From Zeugodacus cucurbitae (taxonomy: Eukaryota; Arthropoda; Insecta; Diptera; Tephritidae), in NCBI RefSeq assembly GCF_028554725.1, contig NC_071668.1, positions 26,390,501 to 26,454,500 of the forward strand: a stretch of 64,000 nt of DNA. The letters are read 5' to 3'. The position numbers were made by a program, and so were the translations under genes. Shown here in pieces: positions 47,215 through 57,816 of this stretch (position 1 is the stretch's first letter; every line of letters begins with the position of its first letter). The notes under the pieces were generated by a model. That model was not told the origin of the DNA, made no database searches, and saw only the letters and a program-made list of their open reading frames with translations.

Positions 47215-47995
47215 CACAATCTGCGCCAACTATTCCACGGTAGTTATCGCATATAAGATTCTATCGAGCGGCTAAAGTCCACCGTCAACATACTCATTGG
47301 ACCTTATCAGTGTGGTTTTACAACTGGAAAATCTACAACTGATTCGCCATACGTCAAATCTGGGAAAAGACCCGTGAAAAGGGGATCGACACACACCATC
47401 TCTTTGTCGTTTGTAAAGCTGCTTTCGATAGCACGAAAAGGAGTTGCCTCTATGCCACTACGGCTGTGTCCGTATCAGGAACCACCTCTCCGAGCCATTC
47501 TATACAAAACGAGGTTTTAGTCACTATCGTGTGACTTATTTAACCTGATGCTTGCGAAAATAGTATGAGCTGCAGAGCTAAATAGAGAAGATAATATCTT
47601 CTTCTACTGGCGTACGCCGATTATATCGATATCATTTGACACAACAACCGCGCGCCGTTAGTTCTGCGAAACCATGGATGGGCTTGGTAGTGTAAGAGGA
47701 CAAAACGAAATATTTCATGTCATCAGACAAACAGTCGGCCTTGAAATCCAACGTAGAATCATTAAACAAACAAAAAGTAAAATCCTCTCTCAACGAACAA
47801 AAACCGAAACTCTAGAAGCCCCTCATTATTCCCGTCCTGATGTATGGTGCAGAAGCGTGGACGATGTCAACATCCGATGAGATGGCACTAGGAGTTTTCG
47901 AGAGTAAAATTTGTTATGGTCGTTTGAAAATTGGCAAGTCCCAATACCGCAGACGAAAGAACGATGGGTTGTATGAGACATTGACATAGTCCGAC
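47215..47995 (+). pseudogene. RTE-like element, heavily decayed (copy D)
   Basis: Matches the other copies from 'cacaatctgcgccaac' through 'ttggaccttatcagtgtgg' (47,300) and 'cacaccatctctttgtcg' to the polymerase motif at 47,613-47,624. There the second aspartate codon has become Tyr (YADY in place of YADD). It continues through 'gatgtcaacatccgatgaga' (47,863) to about 47,995. Many indels and stops are present, and it lacks the tail. This looks like the oldest copy in the window. Confidence 0.82.
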
Positions 47996-49514
47996 ATCCC
48001 GCAAGGAATTATTTAGGGCCCAGTTCTGAAATTCTGAATATAGCTATTAAACCTCTTGATTTGGTTATAAAGCTTGAATAATGTGGCATATAATAGTCTT
48101 GTGAACAGAACAATTAAATTCGTTTGAGATTGAGTTTGGGTTTTGATTAAAGTAGACCATATAAACAAATAATTTTATACGAGAAAAATATAAGAAAGTT
48201 TTCAAAAATGAAACCATTAAGAAACGTCACGACATATCAAATAAAGAAAAATACTATAGCCAACCTGCAATTATATGAACCACACATGGCAACAGCTAAT
48301 CTGCTATGATATCCTTTGCAGATCCTTCATAAAATTGTATTTCGCAAAGCTTAAATTTATTCTCACATTTATCATGAGCTTTCACTTTCAACACACTCTT
48401 ACTTTTCCGGCTTTAAAGCATTTCGTAAAAAAATTCGCCAACTCACCTCATTTAGGGGAATATTTGCGCAGCTAACCAACCATGATACCCACAAGATTAC
48501 AAAAGCAACAAAGCAGTAAGAACACCATCGTACATCCTAACATCGAGGAGTATCTTGCCAACCTAGAAAGAGCAGAGAGCACGAGGGGCGAAAACAAACG
48601 AAAAGGCGCAGCAACAATGAGCGCGACCAACTGCGCCGCACAGTAAGTGGTTGTGCGAGAAGGAAAAATAAATAAATAACTGTTAACATGGGCCATCTTG
48701 AAATTATGTCAGTAATGGCGGCAACAGCCTCTGCCTTACAGACGCTGTGCATTAAGAGGTCATAAGTCAAGCGTGTTAAATACCCAATGGGATCTGCGGT
48801 GGTCCATAGTTATGCTCGGCTCAATAAGAAGCAACGCGCGCAAAAATAACTAGCGAATTCACGCAAGGAGCGCCGAAAGTGGGGGAGTTGGCGGCGTAGT
48901 AAGTTGGGAGAAAGTGGATATCCAGCACCTGATGGCTGGTTGGGCGATTGCACTTGCTAGCTCTCGGCAGTTATAGTATGTGCCGACTTTCGTCGTTTAT
49001 AATTGCCGTTGAATCTTTTGCAATACGACAACGGTAATGGTCGTATGCCGACAGGCGCTGCCAATTTATATTCATGAGGTACGAGTTGTTGTTGCACAGT
49101 CGCAGGGGGGCTTTATACTTTTGCAGCCAATTGCCGGCAAATAGCCGTAACGGTACTTTTATTCGATTTGTAAATCATTTGTGTGTTTATATATGTATTT
49201 ACTTAGTGGTGAGTGTGTAAAATGAAAGTTCAAACAATTTCAGCTTTTTGTGAAATGTATTACCGATTAACGAATAAAAATATATATTTCCGTTTCATTG
49301 TAGAAATTTTTAATTTTTTAACTACATAGTACACGTAGTGCATACATATATTTAATAAGCATAACTACAATATACTTATTTTAGGGTGTCTCGAAAGATA
49401 CAGATATCTGTTTTAAAATGATTAAAATACCGTTATTATTAAACACAATTCGGTGTCGCCTTAAATTACGTATTTAGTTAATTTAATTTATAATTTGCAC
49501 TGGATGTAGCTAAG
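47996..49514. other. non-coding stretch
   Basis: Unique DNA; 48,480-49,150 is somewhat GC-richer. Minus frames at 48,472-48,770 are not convincingly protein-like. Confidence 0.4.
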
Positions 49515-49647
49515 TGCCAAAAAAAATTGTTGAAATCGATCCAGGAATTACCCCAGCTTCCATATACTATGTATAAAGATTTTCGTTATGCTAGTAGACT
49601 GTGTGTCTAATACATGGGACAAATTGTGTATTATCTTATTATATATA
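49515..49647 (-). repeat. TCTCGCAA-family repeat, small piece
   Basis: Family text 'aattgttgaaatcgatccaggaatta...ccatatactat' runs up to 'acaaattgtgtattatctta', then is cut by the Tc1-like end at 49,648. Confidence 0.65.
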
Positions 49648-50568
49648 CAGCTACGGCCAACTAATTAGCAACGCTGCTGTTTGAGTCATGTAATCATTCA
49701 TAAATCGAAAAGTTGACTAGAAAAATTTGAACTTTTTGAGTTTAATTAAGCGATATTTCGTTGCTTTTTAAATAATATGTTGTTTTTTAATTTTATTTTA
49801 TTCTGCACTACGTTTTTCACTATTTGAAAAAAGATCTACTAAAACCTCTCGGTCACGCAATTAGCAACGTTTGATATTTTGTTATTGAAAAGTTAATATT
49901 TTATGGAAAAATCGTTATTTGAATAAAAGGCTTGACATCTGCGAGGCATTGATTCAATTAACTTTTCACATATGCTTCTGGAAATTGCTCTCCATTCTAT
50001 CTTTACCCTTCCTAATTGTTCGATGAAATTCCCGATTTTGTTTAATCGAAGCTTCGTTTTTAATTGCCCTCTGAGATTCTGAGACAGCCAAGTAAGATGA
50101 ATATTGTCGTCGAAATATTGAAGCATTACACCGCTCAGTATAGAAATATACTAGTACTGTTCCATATGACCCTCAATTTTTGTTCTAGGCCCAACACCCC
50201 TTCATGACACAACATCACATATCATTATAGTACCACTGCCGTACTGCAGCGTGGGGCGGCTGTACTTGGGGTCAAACCCTTTACTTCGTGGACGCCGAAC
50301 GAAAGTTTTTCCATCTGGTGAAAGTGTATTTATTTTAGTTCCATCCGAAAATATGACTCTTTTCCACTCCTTTAGAGTCCAATGACGGTATTTCCTCGTG
50401 AATTGAAGTCGTTGTTTACGATTTCGCTCAGACCGCAGTGGCTTCTTCCGAGAAATCCTCCAAAACAGTAATTTTTCTCTTAAATGATTTTTGACGATTT
50501 CTACCGTTGGTGCTCTTTCATTTTCACCAAAAATATCCACGCGAATTTCATTTGCGGTTTTTTTTTTG
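49648..50568 (-). mobile_element. Tc1-like element, one end only
   Basis: Starts after TA (49,646-49,647) with CAGCTACGGCCAACTAATTA. A second copy of the AATTAGCAACG motif lies about 195 bp inward (49,859-49,869), giving the same outer/inner direct repeat layout as the element at 2.5 kb but a different sequence. The transposase remnant follows on the minus strand. The opposite end is missing: element sequence stops at about 50,568, where a mariner begins. Confidence 0.72.
49893..50568 (-). pseudogene. Tc1-like transposase, middle deleted
   Basis: From the upstream side the minus strand reads RAPTVEIVKNHLREKLLFW, then RKKPLRSERNRKQRLQFTRK and HWTLKEWKRVIFSDGTKI. The last carries the first catalytic aspartate of a Tc1 transposase (usual form W..V.FSDE). 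It continues to YSRPTLQYGSGTIMI. A stop near 50,202 is followed by a separate frame (50,126-49,893) with WLSQNLRGQLKTKLR and SICEKLIESMPRRCQAF, the usual C-terminus. The segment with the second and third catalytic residues is deleted, and the N-terminal DNA-binding domain is gone. Clear pseudogene. Confidence 0.85.
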
Positions 50569-51849
50569 GGGGGCACTCTACAAAAGTACACCGATAGAGA
50601 AAGCAAACGACACCATATTTTGACTTTTCTTTTTAGTAAAGTTTGCCATTTCATCATGGAAGGATATACGATTCAACAACGAGATAAAATTATGAAAATT
50701 TAGCTTCAACTTTAATTTAATTATCCTATTTATGGTCGTCATAATCGTAATGTCAGATCAACAATTCAGCGTCTAGTGGAAAAAATTGAATCCATGGACA
50801 GAATACAAAATGTTCACCTGTCAGAGAGATAAAGAAGCGCCCGTAGTTTTGAAAATATTGCTGCCGCTAGCGCACAATTGAGGAAGATCCAAATCAGTTT
50901 CTCATACGTCGTACTCAAGCTTTGGTTATCTCTGTGACGTCGTTGTGGCTAATTTGGCGAAAAGATGTTCACCCATATCCTTTCAATGTCAAATTGACGC
51001 AAGAACTGATCCAGATCCATACGTAATGGCATCGAATGTAATTTGACAGGAATAAAGAATTGTCCACCTGAATCGTCGTATATTCGTGAATTGGGCTGAG
51101 CAACAACTTAAAAATTATCCGGATTTTCATCGAAAATTCATCTTCAGCGATGAGACTCAATTCTAGCTGAATAACTCGTCAATAAGGAAAATATGCGTTA
51201 TTGGTGAGGCAGTAATCCACACGTATTCCATGAGTTACCATTGCATTCCGAAAAATTACGGTTTGGTGCGATTTATGGGCCAGTGGCGTCATCCGTGATG
51301 AACAAGACCGGCACGTTATTGTGATTGATTCCCAAATGCATACGGCTCTATAATTGGCCCTTATTGGATGATATGGACTTGGACAATATGTGGTTCCAAC
51401 AGGACGGCTCCACAAGCCACAAAACAAATCAAAAATCGATTTATTGAAAACTAAGTTTGGTGAACTTGTTATCTCACGAAATGGTCCAGTCAATTGGCCG
51501 CCTTATTCGTCGGCTATGACGACGTTAGACTATTGGCAGTGACGATTGATGAACTTCATACGAATATCAAACGTGAATTGTAGCAGTATCGGCCGATTTA
51601 TGTTTGAAAACCGTCGAAAATTGGGTTCAGCGTCTGGACTTCTGCAAGTGCGCTCGTGGTGGCCATGCAAACGAAATACAGATCCATACATAATGGCATC
51701 GAATGTAATTTCACAGGAATAAAGAATTTCATTGATATCCGGTTTTTGTTTTATTTGAAAAAAAAAAACTTTGGTAGCGCTCTTATTAAAAAACACTTTT
51801 TCAGTAGTATGATGTAAAATTAGTTAGCTTTTTGGAACACCCTAATGTA
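50569..51849 (+). mobile_element. mariner-like element abutting the Tc1-like element
   Basis: The transposase frame opens at the ATG at 50,656 (MEGYTIQQRDKIMKI). It is followed across stops by YGRHNRNVRSTIQRLVEKIE, ENIAAASAQLEEDPN, FHRKFIFSDETQF (first aspartate, about 51,150) and DLDNMWFQQDGSTSH (second aspartate, about 51,400), and then a degraded third-aspartate region. The right end reads inward as CATTAGGGTGTTCCAAAAAG from about 51,847. A left end may start in the GGGGGG run at 50,568, but the inverted repeat match is weak. A 49-bp segment of the 3' region (51,680-51,728) recurs inside the coding region (51,013-51,061). Confidence 0.82.
50656..51640 (+). pseudogene. mariner-like transposase, degenerate
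   Basis: Near full-length mariner transposase remnant with N-terminal helix-turn-helix part, linker (RRTQALVISVTSLWLIWRKD) and catalytic domain in order. At least six stops and several frameshifts interrupt it. The normal residues just after KLTQEL are replaced by a 49-bp piece copied from the 3' untranslated region. It belongs to the same group as fragments at 9.8 and 43.5 kb. Confidence 0.82.
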
Positions 51850-52685
51850 TATAGATTATATACATAAATCTCACATATAAACCGCTATCTATGCAAACAC
51901 ATACGTACATACATATGTGGGCGTCACATAGCGCAATTTACTGTTATTGTGGCTATTATTATTGCATTAAGCAAGTAACCTAAACATTATTTGCTGACGT
52001 AGATGGGTGCTTTAGTGCATATGCTTATCGTGTGTTTACAACTATTTGCATAAATCTGTTTACGCAGACAACTATGCATATGTAATCGCTTGAGTTAAGT
52101 AGCTTTTCAAAGCAAGCATTACCTAATTTCTCGGTATGCTGCTACAGGCGACCGAATTAATTCCCACATTCATTGAATTATTAAACCTCTTTGACAGCCT
52201 CACGGTAATCCTTTCAAAAGGACAACCTCGTAGCGCATGAGATTCATGTTTCTGCCTTTTAATGATATTTTACTAAAATCATTGTTTAGTTTATTAGGCA
52301 GCCCTAATTGTTATATTAAGCATGCGAGCAATCTTATTAAAGGTGAGCTGATTAAGATATTGAAAGTCAATCCAACTCTTTCGTTACTGTCATTACTTTT
52401 TGTTATAAGGCCTACATATATTTTTATATATTTTTTTTTAAACAAAAACAATTATAAATGTCTCTAAGTGGAAATTATAGAACACTCTGGAACATCCTCT
52501 TAAACGTTGTTCTTGCTTCTGCTAAGAAAAGCCGAAAATTATTGTTTTGATATTCGAAAGAAAAATTAAGGATAAAATAGCGCAAAAACGTAAATAATTA
52601 ACTGGATAACATTTCTAACCAATTCAAAAAAGTTTAAATAATTAAAATTAAATTAAATTAAATTATTAAATCATTAAATTATCAG
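51850..52685. other. non-coding stretch
   Basis: A+T-rich; AAATTAAATTAAATTA-type simple sequence at 52,643-52,665 just upstream of a candidate exon. A 76-codon frame at 52,237-52,467 (+) is hydrophobic and unrecognised. Confidence 0.35.
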
Positions 52686-52858
52686 CATCAGAAGATGAAG
52701 AATTTGTCACAATAAAAATGCGAATTAGTGAAGTCGAAAACCCTTTGCGTAACCTAAAGCCTAATATGAATCTGAATATAGATGATAAGATTTCGTCATC
52801 CTCCCTAAAACGATGTTATGATAAAAAATTTAAAAAATTAAAGCAAAAGTATATTTAA
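52686..52858 (+). CDS. candidate terminal exon, gene unknown
   Basis: After a possible acceptor (AAATTATCAG, 52,676-52,685) a frame of about 57 codons runs open to TAA at 52,856-52,858. The translation is strongly protein-like and acidic then basic: SEDEEFVTIKMRISEVENPL, then NLNIDDKISSSSLKRC and a Lys-rich end KKFKKLKQKY. There is no start codon, so it would be a last exon or the tail of a broken gene. The head of a TCTCGCAA repeat begins right at the stop codon, so the original 3' UTR has been displaced. I do not recognise the family. The upstream frame closes at a stop about 20 bp before the acceptor. It could be a chance frame in A-rich DNA. Confidence 0.3.
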
Positions 52859-54845
52859 ACAAGTAAGGAAGGGCTAAGTTCGGGTGTAAGCGAACATTTT
52901 ATACTCTCGCAATTTATTTATTTAACTTTATTAATATTATATAATAAACAATTTTACCCACATATTCGTCATATATATCTTTATACAATTAAAAGTTGGA
53001 AACCATAATATTAGGTCAGAAGCACCGAGGTCCTCGTGTTCGATATATGGGGCCTTAAAAACCTATAGTCCGATTTCGGCGATTTTTTGAATGGGGCTGC
53101 CATACTAAAAACATAGTATTTGTGCAAAGTTCTGCACCGATATCTTCACTAGTGCTTACTTTATATATTGTAAAGTAAACGATTCAGATCTTCTTCAAAG
53201 TTCTGGTATATAGGAAGTAGGTGCGGTTGTGAAGCGATTTTGCCTTTTTTCACAACATATCATTGGGATGTAAGGAAACTATTACAAACCAAGTTTCATT
53301 GAAATCGGTCGAGTAGTTCCTGAGATATGGTTTTTGACCCATAAGTGGGCGACACCACGCCTATTTTCCAATTTGTAAAAAAATCTGAATGCAGCTTCCA
53401 TCTGCCATTTCTTATGTGAAATTAAGTATTTGTGACGTTTTGCGTTAGTGAGTTAACCCACTTTTAGTAATTTTCAACCTAACCTTTGTATGGGAGGTGG
53501 GCGTGGTTATTATCCGATTTCTATCATTTAATTTTTACTCAAGTTACAGCTTGCACAGACGGACGGACGGACAGACATCCGGATTTCAAATCTACTCGTC
53601 ACCCTGATCACTTTGGTATATATCATCGGACCATGACTACATCTAACTCTTTTAGTTTTAGGTGTTACAAACAACCGTTATGTGAACAAAACTATAATAC
53701 TCTCTTTAGCAACTTTTGTTGCGAGAGTATAAAAATATACGAAAATATATCAGTGCAACGGATAACTTGAGTAAAAATTGAGATATCGTGACGAAACTTG
53801 GTACAAATGTTCCTTGGGACCGTGAGAGGATTACTTTCGAAAATGGGCAAAATCGGACCGCGGCCATGCCCACAAACTGGTGAAAAAAATATGCCATAAA
53901 TAAAGTTATATAAGTAAAATTTGGAACAAAGGATCGCACTTGTAAGGGGCATATTTGGATGTAATTTTTTTGGGGAAGTGGGCGTGGCGCTGCCCCCAAA
54001 TAGGTTTTTTGTATATATTTCGCAAACAAATAAAGCTATATTATTTCTTTTAGCCACTAAAATCAAAGAAATCGGATAACAACCATGCCCACCTCCAATA
54101 CAAATGTTACGTTGACAATGACTAAAAGTGCGTTAACTCACTAACGAAAAACGTCAGAAACACTAAATTACCGTAGAAATAGCAGATCGGAGCTGCACTC
54201 AGATTTTTTACAAAATGAAAAATGGGCGTGGCATCGCCCACTTATGGGTCAAAAGCCATATCTTAGGAACTACCCGACCGATTTTACTGAAATTCGGTAC
54301 ATAGCACTTTCCCTGATCACACGGACGATTAGGAACCAATGAAGTTAGCGGAATAAAACTTTACACAAATACTATATTTCAGCCGTGACATTACTTGTGG
54401 AAAAATTGTCAAAATCGGACCATGACTTTCAAACCCCTGATATCGAAAGAGAAGAACTCAGTGCCTAAAGGTAATGTTTCACCGAAAATAAATCTCTCAG
54501 AAATTTTAATGTAATTCAGAGGAAATTTTTTTCTTATAACTGTTTGTCTCTGTTAAAATTGGGTTATAACTTCCAATAGATCCCAAATACCTAATTATAG
54601 GTAATATAAAATTAAGTGAGCGCATAGTCTTCGATTCGATATTGTATCTTGGTGGTCAAAACGAATGAAACCGTTTCAGGAATTACCTCAGTCCCCATAT
54701 ACTATTTATGATGATTTTCGTAATTCTATTGGTCTTCATGCCGAATATATGGGTCGAATTGTGTTATCTTTATAAAATTACATCAATAAATTGCGAGAGT
54801 ATAAAATGTTCGGTTGCAAACGAATTTAGCCTTCCCTTACTTGTT
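52859..54845. repeat. TCTCGCAA-family repeat, inverted dimer (copy 12)
   Basis: Two copies lie tail to tail. The first is forward (52,859-53,731), with head motif, a GGGCGTGG module at 53,499, a tetranucleotide tract at about 53,560-53,577 and a terminal hairpin (53,698-53,729). The second is reversed (about 53,757-54,845); it starts inside the family at 'gataacttgagtaaaaatt' and ends with GCGAGAGTATA and CTTACTTGTT. The whole therefore has about 60-bp inverted ends beginning AACAAGTAAGGAAGGGCTAA on both outer edges. Interiors are partly complementary. Confidence 0.88.
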
Positions 54846-54942
54846 TTGTAATGTTTTTTTTTCATATTTATTGTTATTAATAAGTATTTTTGTTATTAAT
54901 ATGAAATAAATGTGATATCACTCTAAAATAAAAAATAGTAGT

Positions 54943-54997
54943 TCGAAAAGTATAAAATGTTCGGTTGCAAACGAAATTAGCCTTTCCTTACTTCTTA
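54943..54997 (-). repeat. TCTCGCAA-family head terminus, isolated
   Basis: A 55-bp piece (AGTATAAAATGTTCGGTTGC and then CCTTTCCTTACTT) nearly identical to the head end at 54,797-54,840. Confidence 0.8.
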
Positions 54998-55138
54998 TTA
55001 GTTTATTTTGTTCTGTTTTGCAATTATTAATTACTTAATTAAAACATTTGGTTAGTTAGAGAAATATGTTTTAATACTTTCTAATGACAAATTTAATTTG
55101 AAACCAAGTTAATTAAACATGCGATAGAGTCCAATTTG

Positions 55139-55145
55139 TATAAAA
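55139..55145 (+). promoter_or_regulatory. TATA box of the astacin-like gene
   Basis: TATAAAA at 55,139-55,145, with a plausible initiator TTCACAT about 28 bp downstream (55,165-55,171). A second TATAAAT at 55,151 would pair with TTCATG at 55,181. Both leave a short 5' leader before the ATG at 55,261. This compact arrangement is usual for small secreted-protein genes in flies. Inferred from position only. Confidence 0.5.
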
Positions 55146-55260
55146 TGCAATATAAATGTTGACGTTCACATAGGTACTAGTTCATGTCCAGAGGGCTTTA
55201 TTAGTTGTATTGGAGTGCGGAAAATAATTATTCGAAAATTTGAAATTTTGCTCAGCAGAA

Positions 55261-56027
55261 ATGAGAACCTTTCTGAGTTTGGCGCTGCTTTCGGTTATTG
55301 GTGCAAGTCGAACTCTACCTCCACTAGATCCACCAATGGAAGATCCTGAACTGAATCCCGACTTAACAGTGTCACAACGCAGTGGTATGAGAGATTCAAA
55401 TCGACCTTGGCTTCTCTACTATGAATTTATAAGTGAATTTGGTAAATGAACTTATGTATGTTTGTGTCTTCAGTTTAACTAATGAAGAGTTTGCATTTAG
55501 GGAATGATCGAAAAGCTTTTATAAAAGGTGCAATGAAGATCGTGGAAGACGTTTCATGCCTACGTTTTGTAGAGGTATGCGATCGCCAGCGATCTTTACT
55601 CGATATAACGAAAAACAGATGTGAATTAACAGCAGTAACTACGGGTACCAGGACAACATTAATAGTACCGGATAATTTTGGTTGTCATAATACCAGATCT
55701 CTAATGAGAACTTTATTTACTGCACTCGACATTGTTCATGAGTCCCTAAGTTTTCGCCCTTTTATTACTAAATATGTCATTGGAAATATTTTGCCGGGTT
55801 TTGCATATCCTTTTACAAATTACAGTAAGGATATAGTTGAAGATTTTGGTGTAGAATACGATAACGGTAGTATTATGCATTCTCCGGCTACTTATAACGC
55901 GGACAGCGGTGAAGAGACTATAGTGTCGTTGAAAAAAATACCGATCGTTTTAATGGACCAGGTTGGAACTTTAAGCAAGTCCAATATAATCAGTTTGAAT
56001 AAAAAGTATAATTGCAGTATGGATTAG
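55261..56027 (+). CDS. secreted astacin-like (M12A) protein with lost zinc site, two exons
   Basis: Exon 1 is 55,261-55,441. Intron: 55,442-55,500 (GTAAAT...TTTAG, 59 bp). Exon 2 is 55,501-56,027. The spliced product has 235 residues. Residues 1-18 form a signal peptide (MRTFLSLALLSVIGASRT), 19-50 a short propeptide with the family word DPEL, and about 51-235 the astacin domain. Fold features are kept: C80 and C232, C101 and C122, DFGVEYDNGSIMH (Met-turn M186) and the C-terminal LNKKYNC. The zinc motif HExxHxxGxxH aligns as R130-T131-L-F-T134-A-L-D-I-V-H140, so His1, Glu and His2 are lost and only the third His remains. The usual tyrosine after the Met-turn is S188. The ATG at 55,261 is preferred because it starts the signal peptide. 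Family members are secreted proteases of gut or male accessory gland; this one is probably non-catalytic. Its intact frame argues against a simple pseudogene. Confidence 0.88.
55442..55500 (+). other. intron of the astacin-like gene
   Basis: GT-AG intron of 59 bp, a typical fly size. It splits a glycine codon (G|GG) so that SEF-G-NDRKAFIKGAM is restored in frame, matching the usual astacin domain start. Without splicing the frame stops at 55,447. Confidence 0.88.
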
Positions 56028-56198
56028 AAAGCTAAGGTCGGCGGGGAAATGTATATAACGATGTATATACATATGTACTAATATATCTAGTGTAACCCTT
56101 TATAAATCATATTATTTTTTCCGATGTTACTAAATTCAATTTCGCAATTAGTAACCATGGGAACTATGAATATATGTACTATTTTTATCAATATTTAT

Positions 56199-56204
56199 AA
56201 TAAA
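56199..56204 (+). terminator. polyadenylation signal AATAAA
   Basis: AATAAA 172 bp after the stop codon of the astacin-like gene, the first canonical signal on this strand, giving a short 3' UTR. No downstream transcript evidence. Confidence 0.55.
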
Positions 56205-56435
56205 GTTTAAACTCATAATTTCAACATTTGCAAAAGTCACTTAACTTAATAATTACAATAGTGTATGTAGGTAAGTATAGCCAATGATTAATTAATTAAT
56301 CAAAATCGGTTTTTATATATCGATCTCAAAGAACTTTTAGAAATGTTGCTATCGCGATTTGCTGTGGTATCCTTTCTCCCTCTCTCTCTCTGAGATTCAT
56401 TGCGATCTTGGTAACGGATAAGTATTATAGCATTT

Positions 56436-57816
56436 AACAAGTAAGGAAAGGCTAAGTTCGGGTGCAACGGAACACTTTATACTCTCGCAATTTATTGAAG
56501 AAATTTAACCAATACATATATGCGGAATAATGCTCACCGTATTTTTGAAAACCCTATAATTAGGTATATGGGAGCTATACTCTTTGAAAAACCTACAATG
56601 AGGTATATGGAAATGTTATGACCCGATTTTAATAATTTTCGGAACAGAGACACACTATTAGAAGAAAACAATTTTCTCTGAATTAAATTGAGATATCTGA
56701 GAGATTTACCCATATTTTCGGTTAAAATTTATCCTTAGGCGCTGAGTTCAACATGTTCGATATCTGGGGCCTTGAATAGTTATGGTCCGTTTTCGACAAT
56801 TTTTTCACAAGTGAAGCCAGAGATGATATGCACTAATTGTGTAAAGTTTTATTCCGTTATCTTCATTGGTTCCTTATGTTTACATTATAAAGTGAAGGAA
56901 TAAGATGGATTTCAAAATTGAGTTATAAGGAAAGTAGTAGTAGTTGTGAACCGATTTCGATTCGATTTTTCGATTTTTTTCCGTGGTATCAAGGTGCCAA
57001 GAAAATATTATATACCGAATTTCATTCGAATCGGTCGAGTAGTTCCTCATATATGGTTTTTGACACATAAGCGATGCAACACCCATTTTCCATTTTGTAA
57101 AAAAATCTGAGTACAGATACCTTCTGCTATTTCTTCTGCAAAATTTAGTGTTTCTGACGTTTTTCGTTAGTGAGTTAACTCACCTTTAGTAATTTTCAAC
57201 CCAACCTTTGTATTGGAGGTGGGCGTGGTTATTATCCGATTTCAACTATTTTCATGGTGTGTGGTGGGGTATGTAAGAGAACTGACTGCAGAAAGTTTGG
57301 TTTATATAGCTTTATTAGTTTGCGAGTTAAATACAAATAACCGATTTGTGGGCGGGGCCACGCCCACTTCCCCAAAAAAATTACATGCAAATATGCCCCA
57401 TCCTAGTGCGATCCTGTATTCCAAATTTTACTTTTATATCTTCATTTATGGCTTAGTTATGACACTTTATGTGTTTTTGGTTTTCACCATTTTGTGGGCG
57501 TGGCAATGGTCCGATTCTGCCCATTTTCGAACTTGATCTTCTTATGGTGCCAAGGAATATTTGTGCAAGTTTCGTCAAGATATCTTAATTTTTACTCAAG
57601 TTACAGCTTGCACAGACGGACAGACGGACAGACGGACAGACGGACGGACGGACAGACATCCGGATTTCAAATCTACTCGTCACCCTGATCACTTTGGTAT
57701 ATATGACTCTACATCTAACTCTTTTAGTTTTGGGTGTTACAAACAACCGTTATATGAACAAAACTATAATACTCTCTAGCAATTTTGTTGCTATCAAATT
57801 TGTTGAGAGAGTATAA
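56436..57816 (+). repeat. TCTCGCAA-family repeat, copy 13, both ends present
   Basis: Head AACAAGTAAGGAAAGGCTAA with hairpin remnant, then ACTCTCGCAATTTATT. Modules start at about 56,934, 57,221 (GGGCGTGGTTATTATCCGAT) and 57,496 (GGGCGTGGCAATGGTCCGAT). The longest GACG/GACA tract of the window covers about 57,616-57,658. The tail hairpin is disrupted by a small insertion (57,770-57,816). The 107-codon frame at 57,213-57,536 is parallel to the one in copy 8 but the two proteins align poorly outside the last 12 residues (LWAWQWSDSAHF), so I read it as non-coding. Confidence 0.88.

Noticed and set aside
53692..54066. 124-codon minus-strand frame
   Set aside because: It runs through the reversed repeat copy, in the same module text read as non-coding elsewhere.
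55240..55449. Longer N-terminus for the astacin-like protein from TTG at 55,240
   Set aside because: TTG is not a likely start in a fly, and the ATG at 55,261 begins exactly at a signal peptide.
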